Shown: positions 28,151 to 38,697, counted from the first letter of the stretch. The stretch: 64,000 bases of DNA from an uncultured Brachyspira sp. (GCF_910588665.1 NZ_CAJUPR010000005.1:1-64000); one strand, 5' to 3'. Made by a program: numbers and translations. The notes: generated by a model not told the origin, from the letters alone.

Positions 28151-31045
28151 TTACCAAGTTACTATATACTCGGTATAAATATAGCCTTTGCTTATTGATT
28201 TAGTCATTCTAACTTTAGAACCATTAGGGTATTTAAATCTGAATATATTTTTTATCATTTCATCATAATAGGTTTCTATCATAGAGTCGTAATTAGGGAA
28301 ATAATGCAAATGATAAATTATACGCCTTTTCTCTGCTTTAACCACCTCTATATTTATATTTTTGAACATCTTATTATTGAAATTAACAAATATATTAGCT
28401 AAAGCATTTCTTTTAGCAATTTTTATAAATATTTTTTTGAATACGCCAAACTTTTTAAAATCAAATCTTGCTTTTTCTCTTATACCTTCTCTTGCACCGT
28501 CATAAAACTCATCCATTATTGAAGTCATAGGAATAAAACAGGAAGAAGATAAAGGATACTTCTTTCGAAATTTTGTATTCTTAGCATTTTCAAATATATT
28601 CCTGCATTCATCTGGCATTTGCTCCAAAAGTTTTTGGAATTTTTCTTTTCCGAATACAGATATGACAAATTTATAAATACTTTGAACAAATACATGTCTG
28701 CTGTAAGCTCTGTCTCCCTCATTTATAATTTTAATTTTCTCTTTTATAACATCTTCAAAATCTTTTATAACATAATCCGACATTTCTTTTCCCAGCATAT
28801 CCACAGAATCTCTTGCAACATTAGAAAGCTGCTCTATCTCTTTTATAAGACCAAATACATTTCCTATCTGCTTGCCCATATCCTGAATTTTAGATACTAT
28901 ATCATCAGTATTCTCTGATACAAGCTTCATAGCCTCATCATTTTTCTTAGAGAAATCGGAAAGATTTATCAAATCATCTTTAGCTAATGATATTCTGCTA
29001 TGCAAATTTGTATATTGTTCTTTAATATCTTTAATAATATTATATAAACTTTCTATGGAGATGCTTATTTCTTTTGTAGAATCATATTTTTCATCTGCAA
29101 CTTTTTTTACTTTAGTCATAGTATTAACAAAGTTCTGCATTTTTATAAGCATATCCCCAGTTGAAATTATTCTCTCCGTCATAATAGACATAATTTGATT
29201 CATTTCTTTTTCTATATCTCTTAATATCTTCCATGCTTTTTCGGACTGCAAATTTGTAGTGGTGGCTAATTTTCTTATCTCTTCAGCAACAACAGCGAAT
29301 CCCTTGCCCTGTTCTCCTGCATGCGCAGCCTCAATAGCGGCATTCATCGCAAGCATATTAGTCTGCTGAGATATGTCTATAGTAGAGTTTACAAAATCTG
29401 TAATGCCTCTTATGGAATTTATTAATGATTTTGTAATATTTTCGGTTTTTAATATCTTTTCTTTACCATCTTCCGTCAAAGATACAATATATTCAGACTC
29501 TTCCTTAGCCTTTCCAACAGAAACAGAAACCTCCTGCATATCTTTTTGCATAGCCATAGTTAACGAATTAATCTGATTTATACTTACAGACTGGTTGTCA
29601 ATTTTACCTTGAAGATTATTTGTCATATCATTAATAGAAATTAATTCGGATAAGCTTGAAGCTATAATTTTATATATTTCCAAATTACTGCTTTCCACAT
29701 GCTTAAATTCAGTTTGCTGAGATGATATATTATCCACTATTATGCCAACTGTTTCTATCATATCTCCTGCAGTTTTGGATATGTCTGTCATTTTATCTTT
29801 TAAAGCTTCATTTTGTTCCTTTGACACTTTAAGATTTTTTGATACGCTTGAAAATACATGCTGAACCATATCAAAGAATATTCTTATCCAAGTGCTTAAA
29901 TATCCTAAAGAATCTCTGGAATTAATCTTTGTTACATTTAAAAATATATTATTATTAAATACACCCTGTTCTAATTCCTGAGATATTTTATCTAAAGGCT
30001 TTAAGGATATAGGTATAGCTATATTCAATACTATTATTATGGCAATTATAGCGAATATTAATATAAAAAATATGGTTCTGTTTGTAGCTGTAAGTACACT
30101 GTGAAAAAAAGTTGTAGGCACATACATAAATATATTATAATAACCTATTTCAAACTGTTTAAAAAACAAAGTGTAGTTATTTTCTCCAACCTGATAATTT
30201 TCTCTTATTCTTGTATTAGTATAGAAAGCTGTACTTTCTACAGCATTATTAATCCATTCCATCTCACTTAAATCACTTAATATATAATTAGGATCATCAT
30301 AATAAACTATTTTTTCATTTCTTGAATCAAATATAACAGTATTAAAAGGTCCGGTTTTAACTATATTTGTAAGCATTTCATAAACTATATCTAAAGAAAC
30401 ATCTGACAGAGCAACCCCTATAAGATTATCATTGATAGTGGAATATATGGGAGAAGAGAAAGAAATAACTCTCTGAGGTCCGTCAATATTTTTTAAATAC
30501 GGTGCAGTATAATAAATACTTTTAGGTCTTTTAGCTTCTCTGTTCCAATTGTATGGAAGCGCTAAAGAATAAAACTCTTCGGAAATATAATTATCCTGAA
30601 CGGTTTCAATTTTAGGATGCATATTTCCAGTATTGCCTACATCATAAAGATATAAAGAGTGAATTCCTCTCATATATGTATTATCAGCTATAATATCAGG
30701 TTCAAAATATATGCCGTTTGCTATAATATGATGCAAAGCTGTCTGCGATTTATGAAATCTATAAATGGTTTTTCTAAGATTTGTTGCAACATCAGTAACA
30801 GCTCCTGTTGAATATAAATCATAAGATACTGTGGCTATATCCGATAAAGAAACTGTGCCGACGCTTGTTGAAGAAAATATATTATCAAAAGCGGAGTATA
30901 TATCATAAAAATAATTCTGAGAAACATTCATTGCGGATTCATATAACGCATTCTTATTAGTTTTAGTATTTATAAAAACTGTTGGTGATAATGCTAAAAT
31001 TATAACTATTACAACTAATAAAAGTATCTTATTTTTCAGACTCAT
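28151..31045 (-). CDS. Methyl-accepting chemotaxis protein with a long C-terminal domain
   Basis: Transmembrane chemoreceptor of 964 residues. A first membrane helix (about 6-25) and a second (about 320-345) frame a large periplasmic sensor of the dCache type (PYNW, FSSPIY, IGVALSDVSLD motifs). A HAMP-like segment and a signalling domain follow; the hairpin tip is at about 555-595 (QQTNMLAMNAAIEAAHAGEQ then GFAVVAEEIRKLA). After the signalling helices a further domain of about 200 residues (about 765-964) continues instead of ending. It shows an alpha-beta pattern (VFVQSIYKFVISVFG..., FFP-like strands) somewhat like DUF2378/HNOB-type domains; that is an inference. Confidence 0.92.
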   Translation of the reverse strand: MSLKNKILLLVVIVIILALSPTVFINTKTNKNALYESAMNVSQNYFYDIYSAFDNIFSSTSVGTVSLSDIATVSYDLYSTGAVTDVATNLRKTIYRFHKSQTALHHIIANGIYFEPDIIADNTYMRGIHSLYLYDVGNTGNMHPKIETVQDNYISEEFYSLALPYNWNREAKRPKSIYYTAPYLKNIDGPQRVISFSSPIYSTINDNLIGVALSDVSLDIVYEMLTNIVKTGPFNTVIFDSRNEKIVYYDDPNYILSDLSEMEWINNAVESTAFYTNTRIRENYQVGENNYTLFFKQFEIGYYNIFMYVPTTFFHSVLTATNRTIFFILIFAIIAIIIVLNIAIPISLKPLDKISQELEQGVFNNNIFLNVTKINSRDSLGYLSTWIRIFFDMVQHVFSSVSKNLKVSKEQNEALKDKMTDISKTAGDMIETVGIIVDNISSQQTEFKHVESSNLEIYKIIASSLSELISINDMTNNLQGKIDNQSVSINQINSLTMAMQKDMQEVSVSVGKAKEESEYIVSLTEDGKEKILKTENITKSLINSIRGITDFVNSTIDISQQTNMLAMNAAIEAAHAGEQGKGFAVVAEEIRKLATTTNLQSEKAWKILRDIEKEMNQIMSIMTERIISTGDMLIKMQNFVNTMTKVKKVADEKYDSTKEISISIESLYNIIKDIKEQYTNLHSRISLAKDDLINLSDFSKKNDEAMKLVSENTDDIVSKIQDMGKQIGNVFGLIKEIEQLSNVARDSVDMLGKEMSDYVIKDFEDVIKEKIKIINEGDRAYSRHVFVQSIYKFVISVFGKEKFQKLLEQMPDECRNIFENAKNTKFRKKYPLSSSCFIPMTSIMDEFYDGAREGIREKARFDFKKFGVFKKIFIKIAKRNALANIFVNFNNKMFKNINIEVVKAEKRRIIYHLHYFPNYDSMIETYYDEMIKNIFRFKYPNGSKVRMTKSISKGYIYTEYIVTW

Positions 31046-31125
31046 AAAAAAACCTTATTATTTATTAAAAAAATTATTACTTAAGTTATCGGATATTTTT
31101 CTATTATTATTAAGAATGATACATA

Positions 31126-32745
31126 TTATTTTTTTGCGAACTTTCTTAGAAATCTTCCAGTAAACATATTAATAAAAGATAAAAAATCATCATTTCTTAA
31201 TATTATATTCATTAAAGAATAAAAAACCGCTCCTAATATTATTATTATAAAAACTTTAAATATAAAAAATATTTTTAAATCATATTGATAAGGCAGCAAA
31301 TAATATTTAATTCCGTAAACAGCCGCAGCCATAAAAATACTGGATATTAATGTTTTAACAACTTCTATTTTATTATTTATTATAGAGCTTAAAGCCATTC
31401 TTTTCATAAGTAATACATATAGTATACAAAAAGATGTAATATTTGCAACAACGCTTGATATAGATATTCCTATAATATCAAATTTAAATATGTATACACA
31501 TAGATAATTACTTACTGCATTAATGATAAAAGCAAAAAAAGCTGTATAAACAGGAGTTTTCATATCCTTCATAGCATAAAATGACTGTACAAGTATTCTA
31601 TAACTAGCCGTAAAGAAAAGCGATACAGATAAATATTTTAAAGCGCTTGATACCAAATAAGTAGAGTTTGAAGAAAAAGCTCCGTATTCAAATATCATTC
31701 TCACTATTTCTTTACCCATTACTATAAATCCGAAAGTTGCGGGAATAGTAACCAATGCCACAAGTCTTAAAGAATATGATAAAGTTTCAGCGGCTTCATA
31801 TTTTTTCCCATCGGTTATGAGCCTGCTTAAAGATGGAAGCATTACGGTTGCCACGCTCACTGCAAAAACTCCCAAAACAAATTCATGCATCCTAGTTGCA
31901 AAAGTAACAGCAGAAACCCTGCCCTCTCCGATAGCTCCTGCAAATGCGGTAGATACAAGTAAATTAATCTGATATATGCTTGCACCCAAAATACCGGGAG
32001 CAAATAATTTTATCATCTTTATAACATAAGCCTCTTTAAAATTAAAATACGGCTTAAAACTAAAACCCTGCCTATATACAAAAGGCATTTGATATATAAA
32101 TTGCACAAACCCGCCTAAAAGTACGGAAACAGCAAACACATAGGACATATTATTAAAAAAATTCGGCAAAAAGAAATAAAAAAACAATGACATAGATATA
32201 ATTACTGTATTTAAAAGTATGGGACTTGCAGCTGATATTGAATAGTATCCTCTTATATTGAGAACCCCCTGCATTAAAGCCGCTAAAGATATGAATAACA
32301 AATACGGAAACATTATCCTTGATAAGTCGCTTGCAAGATTAAGAGCTTCTATATTGTCGTATGCAGATTTATACAGTATCCTCACTAATAAAGGAGATGC
32401 CGCTATACCAATGCATACTGCAGCTATAAGTATTAATCCGAGCAATGTAAATACAGCTCTAAAAAACTTTTTTGATTCTTCCTTTCCCTTTTCTTTTTCA
32501 AGCTCGGTGAATACGGGTATAAAGCTTGCAACCATATTACCCTCGGCAAATAAGCGTCTCAAAAGATTAGGAAGCATAAACCCTATTGCAAAAGCATCGG
32601 CTATGAATGCCGTTCCTAATAATGCCGCCTGTATCTGATCTCTTACCAGCCCGAACATTCTGCTTACAGTTGTTACAAGCGACATTTTTAATGAGGATTT
32701 GGCTATTTTTTCTCTGCTTAACATTTTATTAAAATTTTCAGACAT
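31126..32745 (-). CDS. murJ: Lipid II flippase MurJ (MviN)
   Basis: Moves lipid-linked peptidoglycan precursor across the inner membrane. 539 residues with about 14 hydrophobic segments. Marks include MSLVTTVSRMFGLVRDQIQAALLG (family start), DAFAIGFMLPNLLRRLFAEGNMVASFIPVF, YYSISAASPIL and FAPGILGASIYQINLLVSTAFAG. The loop residues Arg and Asp that line the substrate cavity in MurJ are visible in these blocks. The gene lies between a 5'-nucleotidase lipoprotein and a chemoreceptor on the same strand. Confidence 0.97.
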   Translation of the reverse strand: MSENFNKMLSREKIAKSSLKMSLVTTVSRMFGLVRDQIQAALLGTAFIADAFAIGFMLPNLLRRLFAEGNMVASFIPVFTELEKEKGKEESKKFFRAVFTLLGLILIAAVCIGIAASPLLVRILYKSAYDNIEALNLASDLSRIMFPYLLFISLAALMQGVLNIRGYYSISAASPILLNTVIISMSLFFYFFLPNFFNNMSYVFAVSVLLGGFVQFIYQMPFVYRQGFSFKPYFNFKEAYVIKMIKLFAPGILGASIYQINLLVSTAFAGAIGEGRVSAVTFATRMHEFVLGVFAVSVATVMLPSLSRLITDGKKYEAAETLSYSLRLVALVTIPATFGFIVMGKEIVRMIFEYGAFSSNSTYLVSSALKYLSVSLFFTASYRILVQSFYAMKDMKTPVYTAFFAFIINAVSNYLCVYIFKFDIIGISISSVVANITSFCILYVLLMKRMALSSIINNKIEVVKTLISSIFMAAAVYGIKYYLLPYQYDLKIFFIFKVFIIIILGAVFYSLMNIILRNDDFLSFINMFTGRFLRKFAKK

Positions 32746-32773
32746 ACTTACTTTAATTATAAACTAAAAATAA

Positions 32774-34291
32774 TTATTTAAATATTATACGCTCTGAGCT
32801 GTCTATAGCGCTTTCAGGAACATTTTTATATTCTTTTAATCTTTTTATTATTAAATCTCTTATATCCAATCCTGTATGTATAATATTCTCTCCATACTGA
32901 AATAAAGGTTTTCCATCATCATCAATATATTTTTCGCCTCCGTTAAATATATAATCTGCGGCGGCAACCACATATTTATCATTATCATTTAAAAGTTTTC
33001 CTTTTATATAGGATTGCGAAAGTTTTCCGTTACTGTCATAACTGATAATACAGTCTTTTGATACCTGCAGAAATCCTCCCTCGCCTCTTTTTGAAGCGGA
33101 TAATTCCAATATATTTTTTAAATCTTTACCTCTTAAAGTAGCAAGTATTATTAAATTATCAAAAGGAAAAAACTCATATATATTTCCCAATGTAACTTTT
33201 CCTTTTGGAAGAAAGCCTCTCAAAGAACCTGAATTGATTAATGCTATATCAATACCGTTTTGAGATGATGCCGTTATATCGGATACAAAATTTCCTAAAG
33301 GAGCGGATTTATTTCTTATATTTTCATCGCTTAATTCATAAGGAAGCATAGCTATTTCAACATTAAATTCTTTATCAGCTTTAATCTGCATATCATCTAT
33401 TTTAGAAAGTATATATTCATCTTCTTTTACAGATTCATCTAATCTTGTAAGTTTATAATTAGGATGAGAATATTTTCCGTTTTTAAATATCATATCGATT
33501 GTGCCTATATATTCTCCGTATTCTCCCGCCTGAACTATAGTTGTACTGCCTATAATTACAGGTTTTTCTAATAATGTATGACTATGTCCTCCTATTATAA
33601 TATTAAAAGTATTCGGAATTTTTTCAGCTATTTTTTTATCGGTATCAAAACCTGCATGGCTGAGCAGAATTGTAATCTCATTAGTAGTATTCAGAGGAGT
33701 CTCTTTTAAAAGATTTTCTAAAGAAGAAATTTCATCTTCTATATAAACATAATCAAGTCCCTGTATTATATTCATTTTTTCGCTTTGCAAAACGCCTATT
33801 ACGGCAACATTTATTGCATTAATATTTGTTACTATATACGGAAGCACATAATTTTCATCTGTACCTATAATTTTAACATTGCATGCTATTGTAGGAAAAT
33901 TTCTGCCTGCTATAATCTTATTTAACTGCTCTATTCCAAAATCGAACTCATGATTTCCAAGAGAAGATACCTGAACTCCTATATCATTCATAATTTCAAC
34001 TTCGTCCATACCCTGATAAACAATAGAAAATATACTTCCAGCTATGGTATCTCCTGCGTGCATTACTATAACATTTTCATTTTCTTTTTTAATATTATCA
34101 ATAAAAGTTTTTCTTCTTGCAGCTCCGCCATATGCATCTGCAGAACCGTCTTCTTTTGAGACTTTTACAAATTCTTTATTTTTAGAATGAGTATCATTAA
34201 TATGAACTATTGTAAAAACTTTTTTTTCATTATCAGAACATGATAAAATTAAAATTGAAATTAAAATAATTAATATATATAAGTTTTTCAT
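32774..34291 (-). CDS. 5'-nucleotidase/2',3'-cyclic phosphodiesterase family lipoprotein
   Basis: Metal-dependent enzyme of the UshA/CpdB group, which hydrolyses nucleotides outside the cytoplasm. A lipoprotein signal ends at C18 (ILILSC). The metallophosphoesterase domain holds the metal ligands in VHINDTHSK, HAGDTIAGS, SLGNHEFDFG, LLSHAGFDTD and IIGGHSHT (about 28-237). The C-terminal substrate domain (about 300-505) has INSGSLRGFLPKG and FFPFDNLIILATLRG. 505 residues is a normal length. It likely scavenges extracellular nucleotides. It is divergent from the second chemoreceptor gene. Confidence 0.93.
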   Translation of the reverse strand: MKNLYILIILISILILSCSDNEKKVFTIVHINDTHSKNKEFVKVSKEDGSADAYGGAARRKTFIDNIKKENENVIVMHAGDTIAGSIFSIVYQGMDEVEIMNDIGVQVSSLGNHEFDFGIEQLNKIIAGRNFPTIACNVKIIGTDENYVLPYIVTNINAINVAVIGVLQSEKMNIIQGLDYVYIEDEISSLENLLKETPLNTTNEITILLSHAGFDTDKKIAEKIPNTFNIIIGGHSHTLLEKPVIIGSTTIVQAGEYGEYIGTIDMIFKNGKYSHPNYKLTRLDESVKEDEYILSKIDDMQIKADKEFNVEIAMLPYELSDENIRNKSAPLGNFVSDITASSQNGIDIALINSGSLRGFLPKGKVTLGNIYEFFPFDNLIILATLRGKDLKNILELSASKRGEGGFLQVSKDCIISYDSNGKLSQSYIKGKLLNDNDKYVVAAADYIFNGGEKYIDDDGKPLFQYGENIIHTGLDIRDLIIKRLKEYKNVPESAIDSSERIIFK

Positions 34292-34652
34292 TCTAATATC
34301 CTAAACTATAATAAGTTTAATAATACAGTAATAACTTTTAAAGTCAATAATTTAAAATTTGACTAAAATATAAATAGGTTTATGATATTATAGAATAATT
34401 AAAAAAGTATAAATAGCATAATTATGAGTAATGAAGCAGTATTTAATAATGATTCAAAATGTATGCACAACATTAACATTATTTATTATATATTTTAAAA
34501 AATTACTTAAAAACAAAACTAAACTAATTATAAACAATTTAAATATAAAATACATAATATTATAATTTATTAGCTTGAAAATATATATTAAATTAACTAT
34601 ACTATATTTTATAATATTTAAGTTATATATGAAATGCAGTTAATAAGGGTTT
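34292..34652. other. Divergent intergenic region before chemoreceptor
   Basis: 361 bases, very AT-rich. It contains the promoter at 34575-34603. A 24-codon ATG frame from about 34424 has no ribosome site or likeness and is not called. Nothing else is seen. Confidence 0.45.
34575..34603 (+). promoter_or_regulatory. Sigma-70 promoter before the second chemoreceptor
   Basis: TTGAAA (34575-34580) and TATACT (34598-34603) are separated by exactly 17 bases, and about 55 bases lie between the -10 box and the ATG at 34659. Confidence 0.6.
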
Positions 34653-34658
34653 TTGTTC

Positions 34659-36608
34659 ATGTTTAAAAAATTAAGTCTTCAAGTAAAAATCAGCCTTGCA
34701 ATACTCCTGCCGCTGTTAATAATGATATTAATATCAAATATAGTTAATATTATTTATGTTCAGGGTATAAACCAAAAACTATCTTATAAAATTTTACAGG
34801 AGACGGCAAGAGGAGAAGGAAGCCAATTAAGCACAGTTGTAAAAGAAGACTTATATCTGATAACAGGTCTTAAATATACATTAGAAAATATGTATAATTT
34901 AGGAAATCGGAACAGAAAATACTACGAAGATGCCGTAAAACTTTTTTTTAATATACTTCCTGAAACTGCAGTAGGTTGTATGATAGCCTTTGAACCAGAC
35001 ATATTAGGCAATGATATAAACTATATTGATGATTATCCTTTAAATAAAGGCAGGCAGACTTATTATATATCAAGATATTTCGACAACTCTATACATGAAA
35101 GGGAATTAACAAGCGAAGATATAAGTTCGGAATATTATACGGAGCCAATAAGAAAACAAAAAGAGCATTTATCAGGAGTATACAGTTTTAATTTAGGAAA
35201 CAATAATTTAGTAAAAATGTATGCTTGGTCTGTACCTATAATGCATCAGAATAAACCTATAGCTGTAATAACTGCATATATAAAAATAGAAACGCTTAAT
35301 GAAACTATGAAATTAATAAAGCCGTTTCAAAAATCGGAAGGTCTTTTATTTGATCATAACGGAAATATATTATATGATGAAAATGCAGGTAATATTTCAA
35401 AAAATATATACAGCATATACCCTAAATATAAAGAGCATCAGGTACTTGAAAATGTATCTAAAGGAAATACAGCATCGTTTACCGATTACACAGAATATTA
35501 TAAAGAAAACGCCACATACTTTTTTACGCCTATAGAAATGGCGGAAGGGAAGTATTGGATACTTGAATTAATGGTTGCTAATTCCTCTATATTCGGGTAT
35601 AGTAATGCAGCCAGAAATACTATGATTATAATATCTTTATTAATTATGATAGTAGCTTCTATTATGATACCTTATACTATAAGAGCAAAAGTTACAAAAA
35701 TAATAGGATATATAGCAAGAGATATAACAAAAATATCTGAAGGAGATATATCTTTTAAAATAAGCAGAAAATTCTTAAATATGAATGATGAATGGGGAGA
35801 TATAGGAAACGGATTGGAAAATACATTAAGCAGTTTAAATAAAGTTGTCTCATCAGTCAAAAATTCTGCAGAGCATGTATCTTCCGCAGCTAATCAGGTT
35901 TTAGCAGGAAATAACGATTTATCAGTAAGAACAGAATCGCAGGCGTCCAGTTTAGAGGAAACTGCTGCATCAATGAATGAGATGTCAAGCTCAATTAAAG
36001 AATCGGCAAATGGGGTGGAGCTTGGAGCTTCTATGGTGTCAGAGGCAAAAGAATATTTAAATAAGGCTGGTATTATAGTTGAAGATGGTGTAAATAGAAT
36101 GAATGATGTACATGAAGCAAGCACTAAGATAATGGATATTACAAAACTTATAGAAAATATTGCTTTTCAAACTAATATACTTGCATTGAACGCTTCGGTT
36201 GAAGCTGCAAGAGCGGGAGAGCAGGGAAGAGGATTTGCAGTTGTGGCAAGCGAGGTTAGAAATTTAGCTCAAAATACTCAGGAATCTGTAAAAAGCATAA
36301 CATCTTTAATATCCGACAGTAATGAAAAAACTAATTTGGCATCTCAAAGTGTAAAAGAAACAAAAGAAATATTCGGAAACATATTTGTAAAAATGGATAA
36401 TGCCTCCAATATAATGGATAAAATTAATACAGCTTCGCAGGAACAGCAAAGAGGAATAGAACAGGTCAATTCAGCTATTACAAATATGGATTCTTCTGTA
36501 CAAAAAAATGCATCCTTAGTAGAAGAGGCAGCTTCATCTTCCCAATCTCTTTTTGATGAAGCTAATAAATTAATAAAAGTTATAGAATATTTTAAATTAA
36601 GAAATTAA
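34659..36608 (+). CDS. Methyl-accepting chemotaxis protein
   Basis: Membrane chemoreceptor of about 649 residues. I choose ATG at 34659 (MFKKLSLQVKISLAILLPLL) with AAGGG upstream, rather than the TTG two codons before. The first membrane helix is at about 10-30. A dCache-like periplasmic sensor (about 35-300) has PETAVGCMIAFEPD, YYTEPIRKQKEH and LLFDHNGNILYD. The second membrane helix is near 322-345, followed by HAMP and the signalling domain. The tip is at about 499-540 (AFQTNILALNASVEAARAGEQGR, GFAVVASEVRNLAQ). It ends soon after the signalling helices, so unlike the other receptor it has no extra C-terminal domain. An OppA-like gene follows 53 bases later. Confidence 0.95.
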   Translation: MFKKLSLQVKISLAILLPLLIMILISNIVNIIYVQGINQKLSYKILQETARGEGSQLSTVVKEDLYLITGLKYTLENMYNLGNRNRKYYEDAVKLFFNILPETAVGCMIAFEPDILGNDINYIDDYPLNKGRQTYYISRYFDNSIHERELTSEDISSEYYTEPIRKQKEHLSGVYSFNLGNNNLVKMYAWSVPIMHQNKPIAVITAYIKIETLNETMKLIKPFQKSEGLLFDHNGNILYDENAGNISKNIYSIYPKYKEHQVLENVSKGNTASFTDYTEYYKENATYFFTPIEMAEGKYWILELMVANSSIFGYSNAARNTMIIISLLIMIVASIMIPYTIRAKVTKIIGYIARDITKISEGDISFKISRKFLNMNDEWGDIGNGLENTLSSLNKVVSSVKNSAEHVSSAANQVLAGNNDLSVRTESQASSLEETAASMNEMSSSIKESANGVELGASMVSEAKEYLNKAGIIVEDGVNRMNDVHEASTKIMDITKLIENIAFQTNILALNASVEAARAGEQGRGFAVVASEVRNLAQNTQESVKSITSLISDSNEKTNLASQSVKETKEIFGNIFVKMDNASNIMDKINTASQEQQRGIEQVNSAITNMDSSVQKNASLVEEAASSSQSLFDEANKLIKVIEYFKLRN

Positions 36609-36661
36609 AATATATACCAATTATTACATATTTTTTGATAATATATAGCTGGATAAATACA

Positions 36662-38287
36662 ATGTTAAACAAATACCGTATACTAGTAATTATAATCATT
36701 CTGTCAGCAGTATCATGCGTAAAAGGCGGAGATATAATGAAAAAACCTAAAATATATAAATATTTTTCATTACAGATCAATATAGGCCAGGAACCGCATA
36801 CTATGGATCCTAGCGTAAATATAACTTCAGATAATTTAATATACTTAAATCATATATTTGAAGGATTAGTAAGAAAAGATAAAAACGGTAAAATTATACC
36901 TGCAGCCGCAAAAAGCTGGAATGTAAGCGAGAACGGACTTGTATATACATTTTATCTTAGGGATAATGCTTATTGGAGCGACGGCAAGAAAGTCTCAGCT
37001 GATGATTTTGTATATTCGTTCAGAAGACTCTTTGATAAAAATACGGAAAGTAAATTTGCATATCAGAATAATATTATAAAAAATTCCAATAAAATTATGA
37101 ATGGAGAAATGGCCCCTGAATATTTAGGTATAAAAGCTGTAGACAATCATACATTGGAAATCATTTTAGAAATACCTGCTGCATATTTTTTAGAGATATT
37201 AACACACCCTACTTTTTATCCGTTAAGAGAGGATATAATACAATCATATAAAAATAATTGGACAGACAGCCCGAAAACTTTTATAGGAAACGGAGCTTTT
37301 AAAGTTGTTGAAAGAAAAATAAATGAGTTTATTATTATGGAAAAAAATGAATTCTATTGGAATATAAAAGAAATTATACCAAGCAGATTAGAGTTCATAT
37401 TAAAAAATGATCCTCAGTATTCTCTGAATAATGTAAAAAAAGGATTAATGCATTTATCTAGAAACTTTCCTATAAAAGATATAAACTCTCTGCAGAAATC
37501 GGGATACATAAAAAATATACCAAGAATAGCCGTATATTTCTATTTTATAAATACTACAAACAGTGCATTATCTGATGCAAATGTAAGGAAAGCATTATCT
37601 ATTGTAATTGATAGAAACCATATAGTTGAAAATATAACTAAAAACGGAGAAAGACCAGCAGCCGCTTTGGTGCCTTACGGCATACCAAGTTTTTTCGGAG
37701 ATTTTAGAAAAAATGGAGGAGATTATATAGATATAAGCATAAGCGGATATGAAGATAATATAAAAAAGGCAAAAAAACTTATGATGCTGGCGGGATATCC
37801 TAACGGCAGCGGATTTCCTACATTAACTTTCAAAACTACATACGGTAATCATAAATATATATTTGAAGCTGTTCAAAAAATGTGGAAAGAAAATTTAGGT
37901 ATCAATACGGTTTTGGAGGAGCTTGAATTATCCGATTTATTTAATAATAGATTTGACAAAAATTTCGATATTGCAAGCGGCGGCTGGAATGGGGATTTTA
38001 ATGACCCTATAAATTTTCTGTCAATATTTTTAAGTTCTTCTCCCAATAATAACAGTATTTACAGTAATGTAAGATACGACGATTTAATAAAAACAGCAAA
38101 TTTAATTACAAACTCTTCTCATAGAATGATGACTATGCATAAAGCCGAAGAATTATTAATAGATGATATGGCGATAATACCAATATACTTTTCAAATGAA
38201 CCTATATTAGTATCACCTAAATTAAAAGGAGTTATGTATGACTCTATGGGACAGCATAGTTTTGCAGAAGCTTATTTGGAAGATTAA
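36662..38287 (+). CDS. Oligopeptide ABC transporter substrate-binding lipoprotein (OppA-like)
   Basis: Solute-binding protein family 5, 541 residues. I start at ATG 36662, since this gives a lipoprotein signal ending at C19 (IILSAVSC); the upstream TTG has no site. Family marks: GQEPHTMDPSVN, FEGLVRKDKNGKIIPAAAKSW, LRDNAYWSDGKKVSADDFVYSF, NGAFKVVERK, SDANVRKALSIVIDRN and a GFPTLTFKTT segment. It captures peptides outside the inner membrane for import. No permease or ATPase genes follow here, so it is an orphan binding protein or serves a transporter encoded elsewhere. Its closeness to a chemoreceptor may be meaningful, but that is inference. Confidence 0.92.
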   Translation: MLNKYRILVIIIILSAVSCVKGGDIMKKPKIYKYFSLQINIGQEPHTMDPSVNITSDNLIYLNHIFEGLVRKDKNGKIIPAAAKSWNVSENGLVYTFYLRDNAYWSDGKKVSADDFVYSFRRLFDKNTESKFAYQNNIIKNSNKIMNGEMAPEYLGIKAVDNHTLEIILEIPAAYFLEILTHPTFYPLREDIIQSYKNNWTDSPKTFIGNGAFKVVERKINEFIIMEKNEFYWNIKEIIPSRLEFILKNDPQYSLNNVKKGLMHLSRNFPIKDINSLQKSGYIKNIPRIAVYFYFINTTNSALSDANVRKALSIVIDRNHIVENITKNGERPAAALVPYGIPSFFGDFRKNGGDYIDISISGYEDNIKKAKKLMMLAGYPNGSGFPTLTFKTTYGNHKYIFEAVQKMWKENLGINTVLEELELSDLFNNRFDKNFDIASGGWNGDFNDPINFLSIFLSSSPNNNSIYSNVRYDDLIKTANLITNSSHRMMTMHKAEELLIDDMAIIPIYFSNEPILVSPKLKGVMYDSMGQHSFAEAYLED

Positions 38288-38435
38288 TATATAAAAAGCT
38301 TTTGTCAAAGAAAATAAAAGTCTTTATACAATAGTTAGTTTATGAGAGTTTTTTTAATTAATTATTTTCTTTTTATTTTAATTTTTTCAAATCTGCCGCT
38401 TGACTTCCTGACAAAAATATTTTATTTATAAATAT

Positions 38436-38541
38436 AAAAACTAATGGAAGAGCAGAAAATTTGTCAACCTCTCCTGCCGTTTTTTGTTTATCAAATTACA
38501 ATGATGGAGAAGGCCATCCATCCCGCTAGTTTTTATTTTTT
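38436..38541 (+). repeat. Element A: hairpin-rich repeat, possible structured RNA
   Basis: Related to the element at 39144-39261, in the same orientation. An 8-bp closing helix (38436-38443 with 38527-38534) encloses two small hairpins: 38483-38486 with 38492-38495 and 38503-38507 with 38514-38518. Shared unpaired words are GCAGAAAAT, CCTC, CCGTT and ATGATGGA. The end is followed by a T-run, so the plus strand looks like a transcript with a terminator. No known RNA family is recognised. An alternative is the tail of a decayed minus-strand gene. Confidence 0.5.
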
Positions 38542-38637
38542 TAATTCTATCTATATTTTCCTGTTTTTAATATATTTTTAAAAAACCTGAAAATTATTAT
38601 TGAAAATGCTAAATATTTTTACTAAACTATAATATAC

Positions 38638-38663
38638 TTGACACATTTCTATTTTATATATAG
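38638..38663 (+). promoter_or_regulatory. Promoter candidate for the Panacea gene
   Basis: TTGACA at 38638-38643 is a perfect -35 box. A TATA-rich stretch from about 38655 may serve as -10. AAAGGAT lies near 38684, before the ATG at 38698. Confidence 0.45.
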
Positions 38664-38697
38664 AGTATACGCTATTTTATATTAAAGGATTATTAAG

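Larger units (their letters stand above)
38288..38697. other. Intergenic region before the Panacea gene
   Basis: 410 bases. It contains element A (38436-38541), a hairpin-rich element with a partner at 39144-39261, and a promoter near 38638. On the minus strand a frame of about 40 codons without a start (about 38373-38487) encodes a hydrophobic, plausible-looking peptide, possibly the end of a lost gene. Confidence 0.5.

Noticed and set aside
28619..28918. 99-codon plus-strand frame inside the first chemoreceptor
   Set aside because: Antisense shadow of the receptor frame.
34424..34498. 24-codon ATG frame in the region before the second chemoreceptor
   Set aside because: No ribosome site, no likeness, and chance frames are common in such AT-rich DNA.
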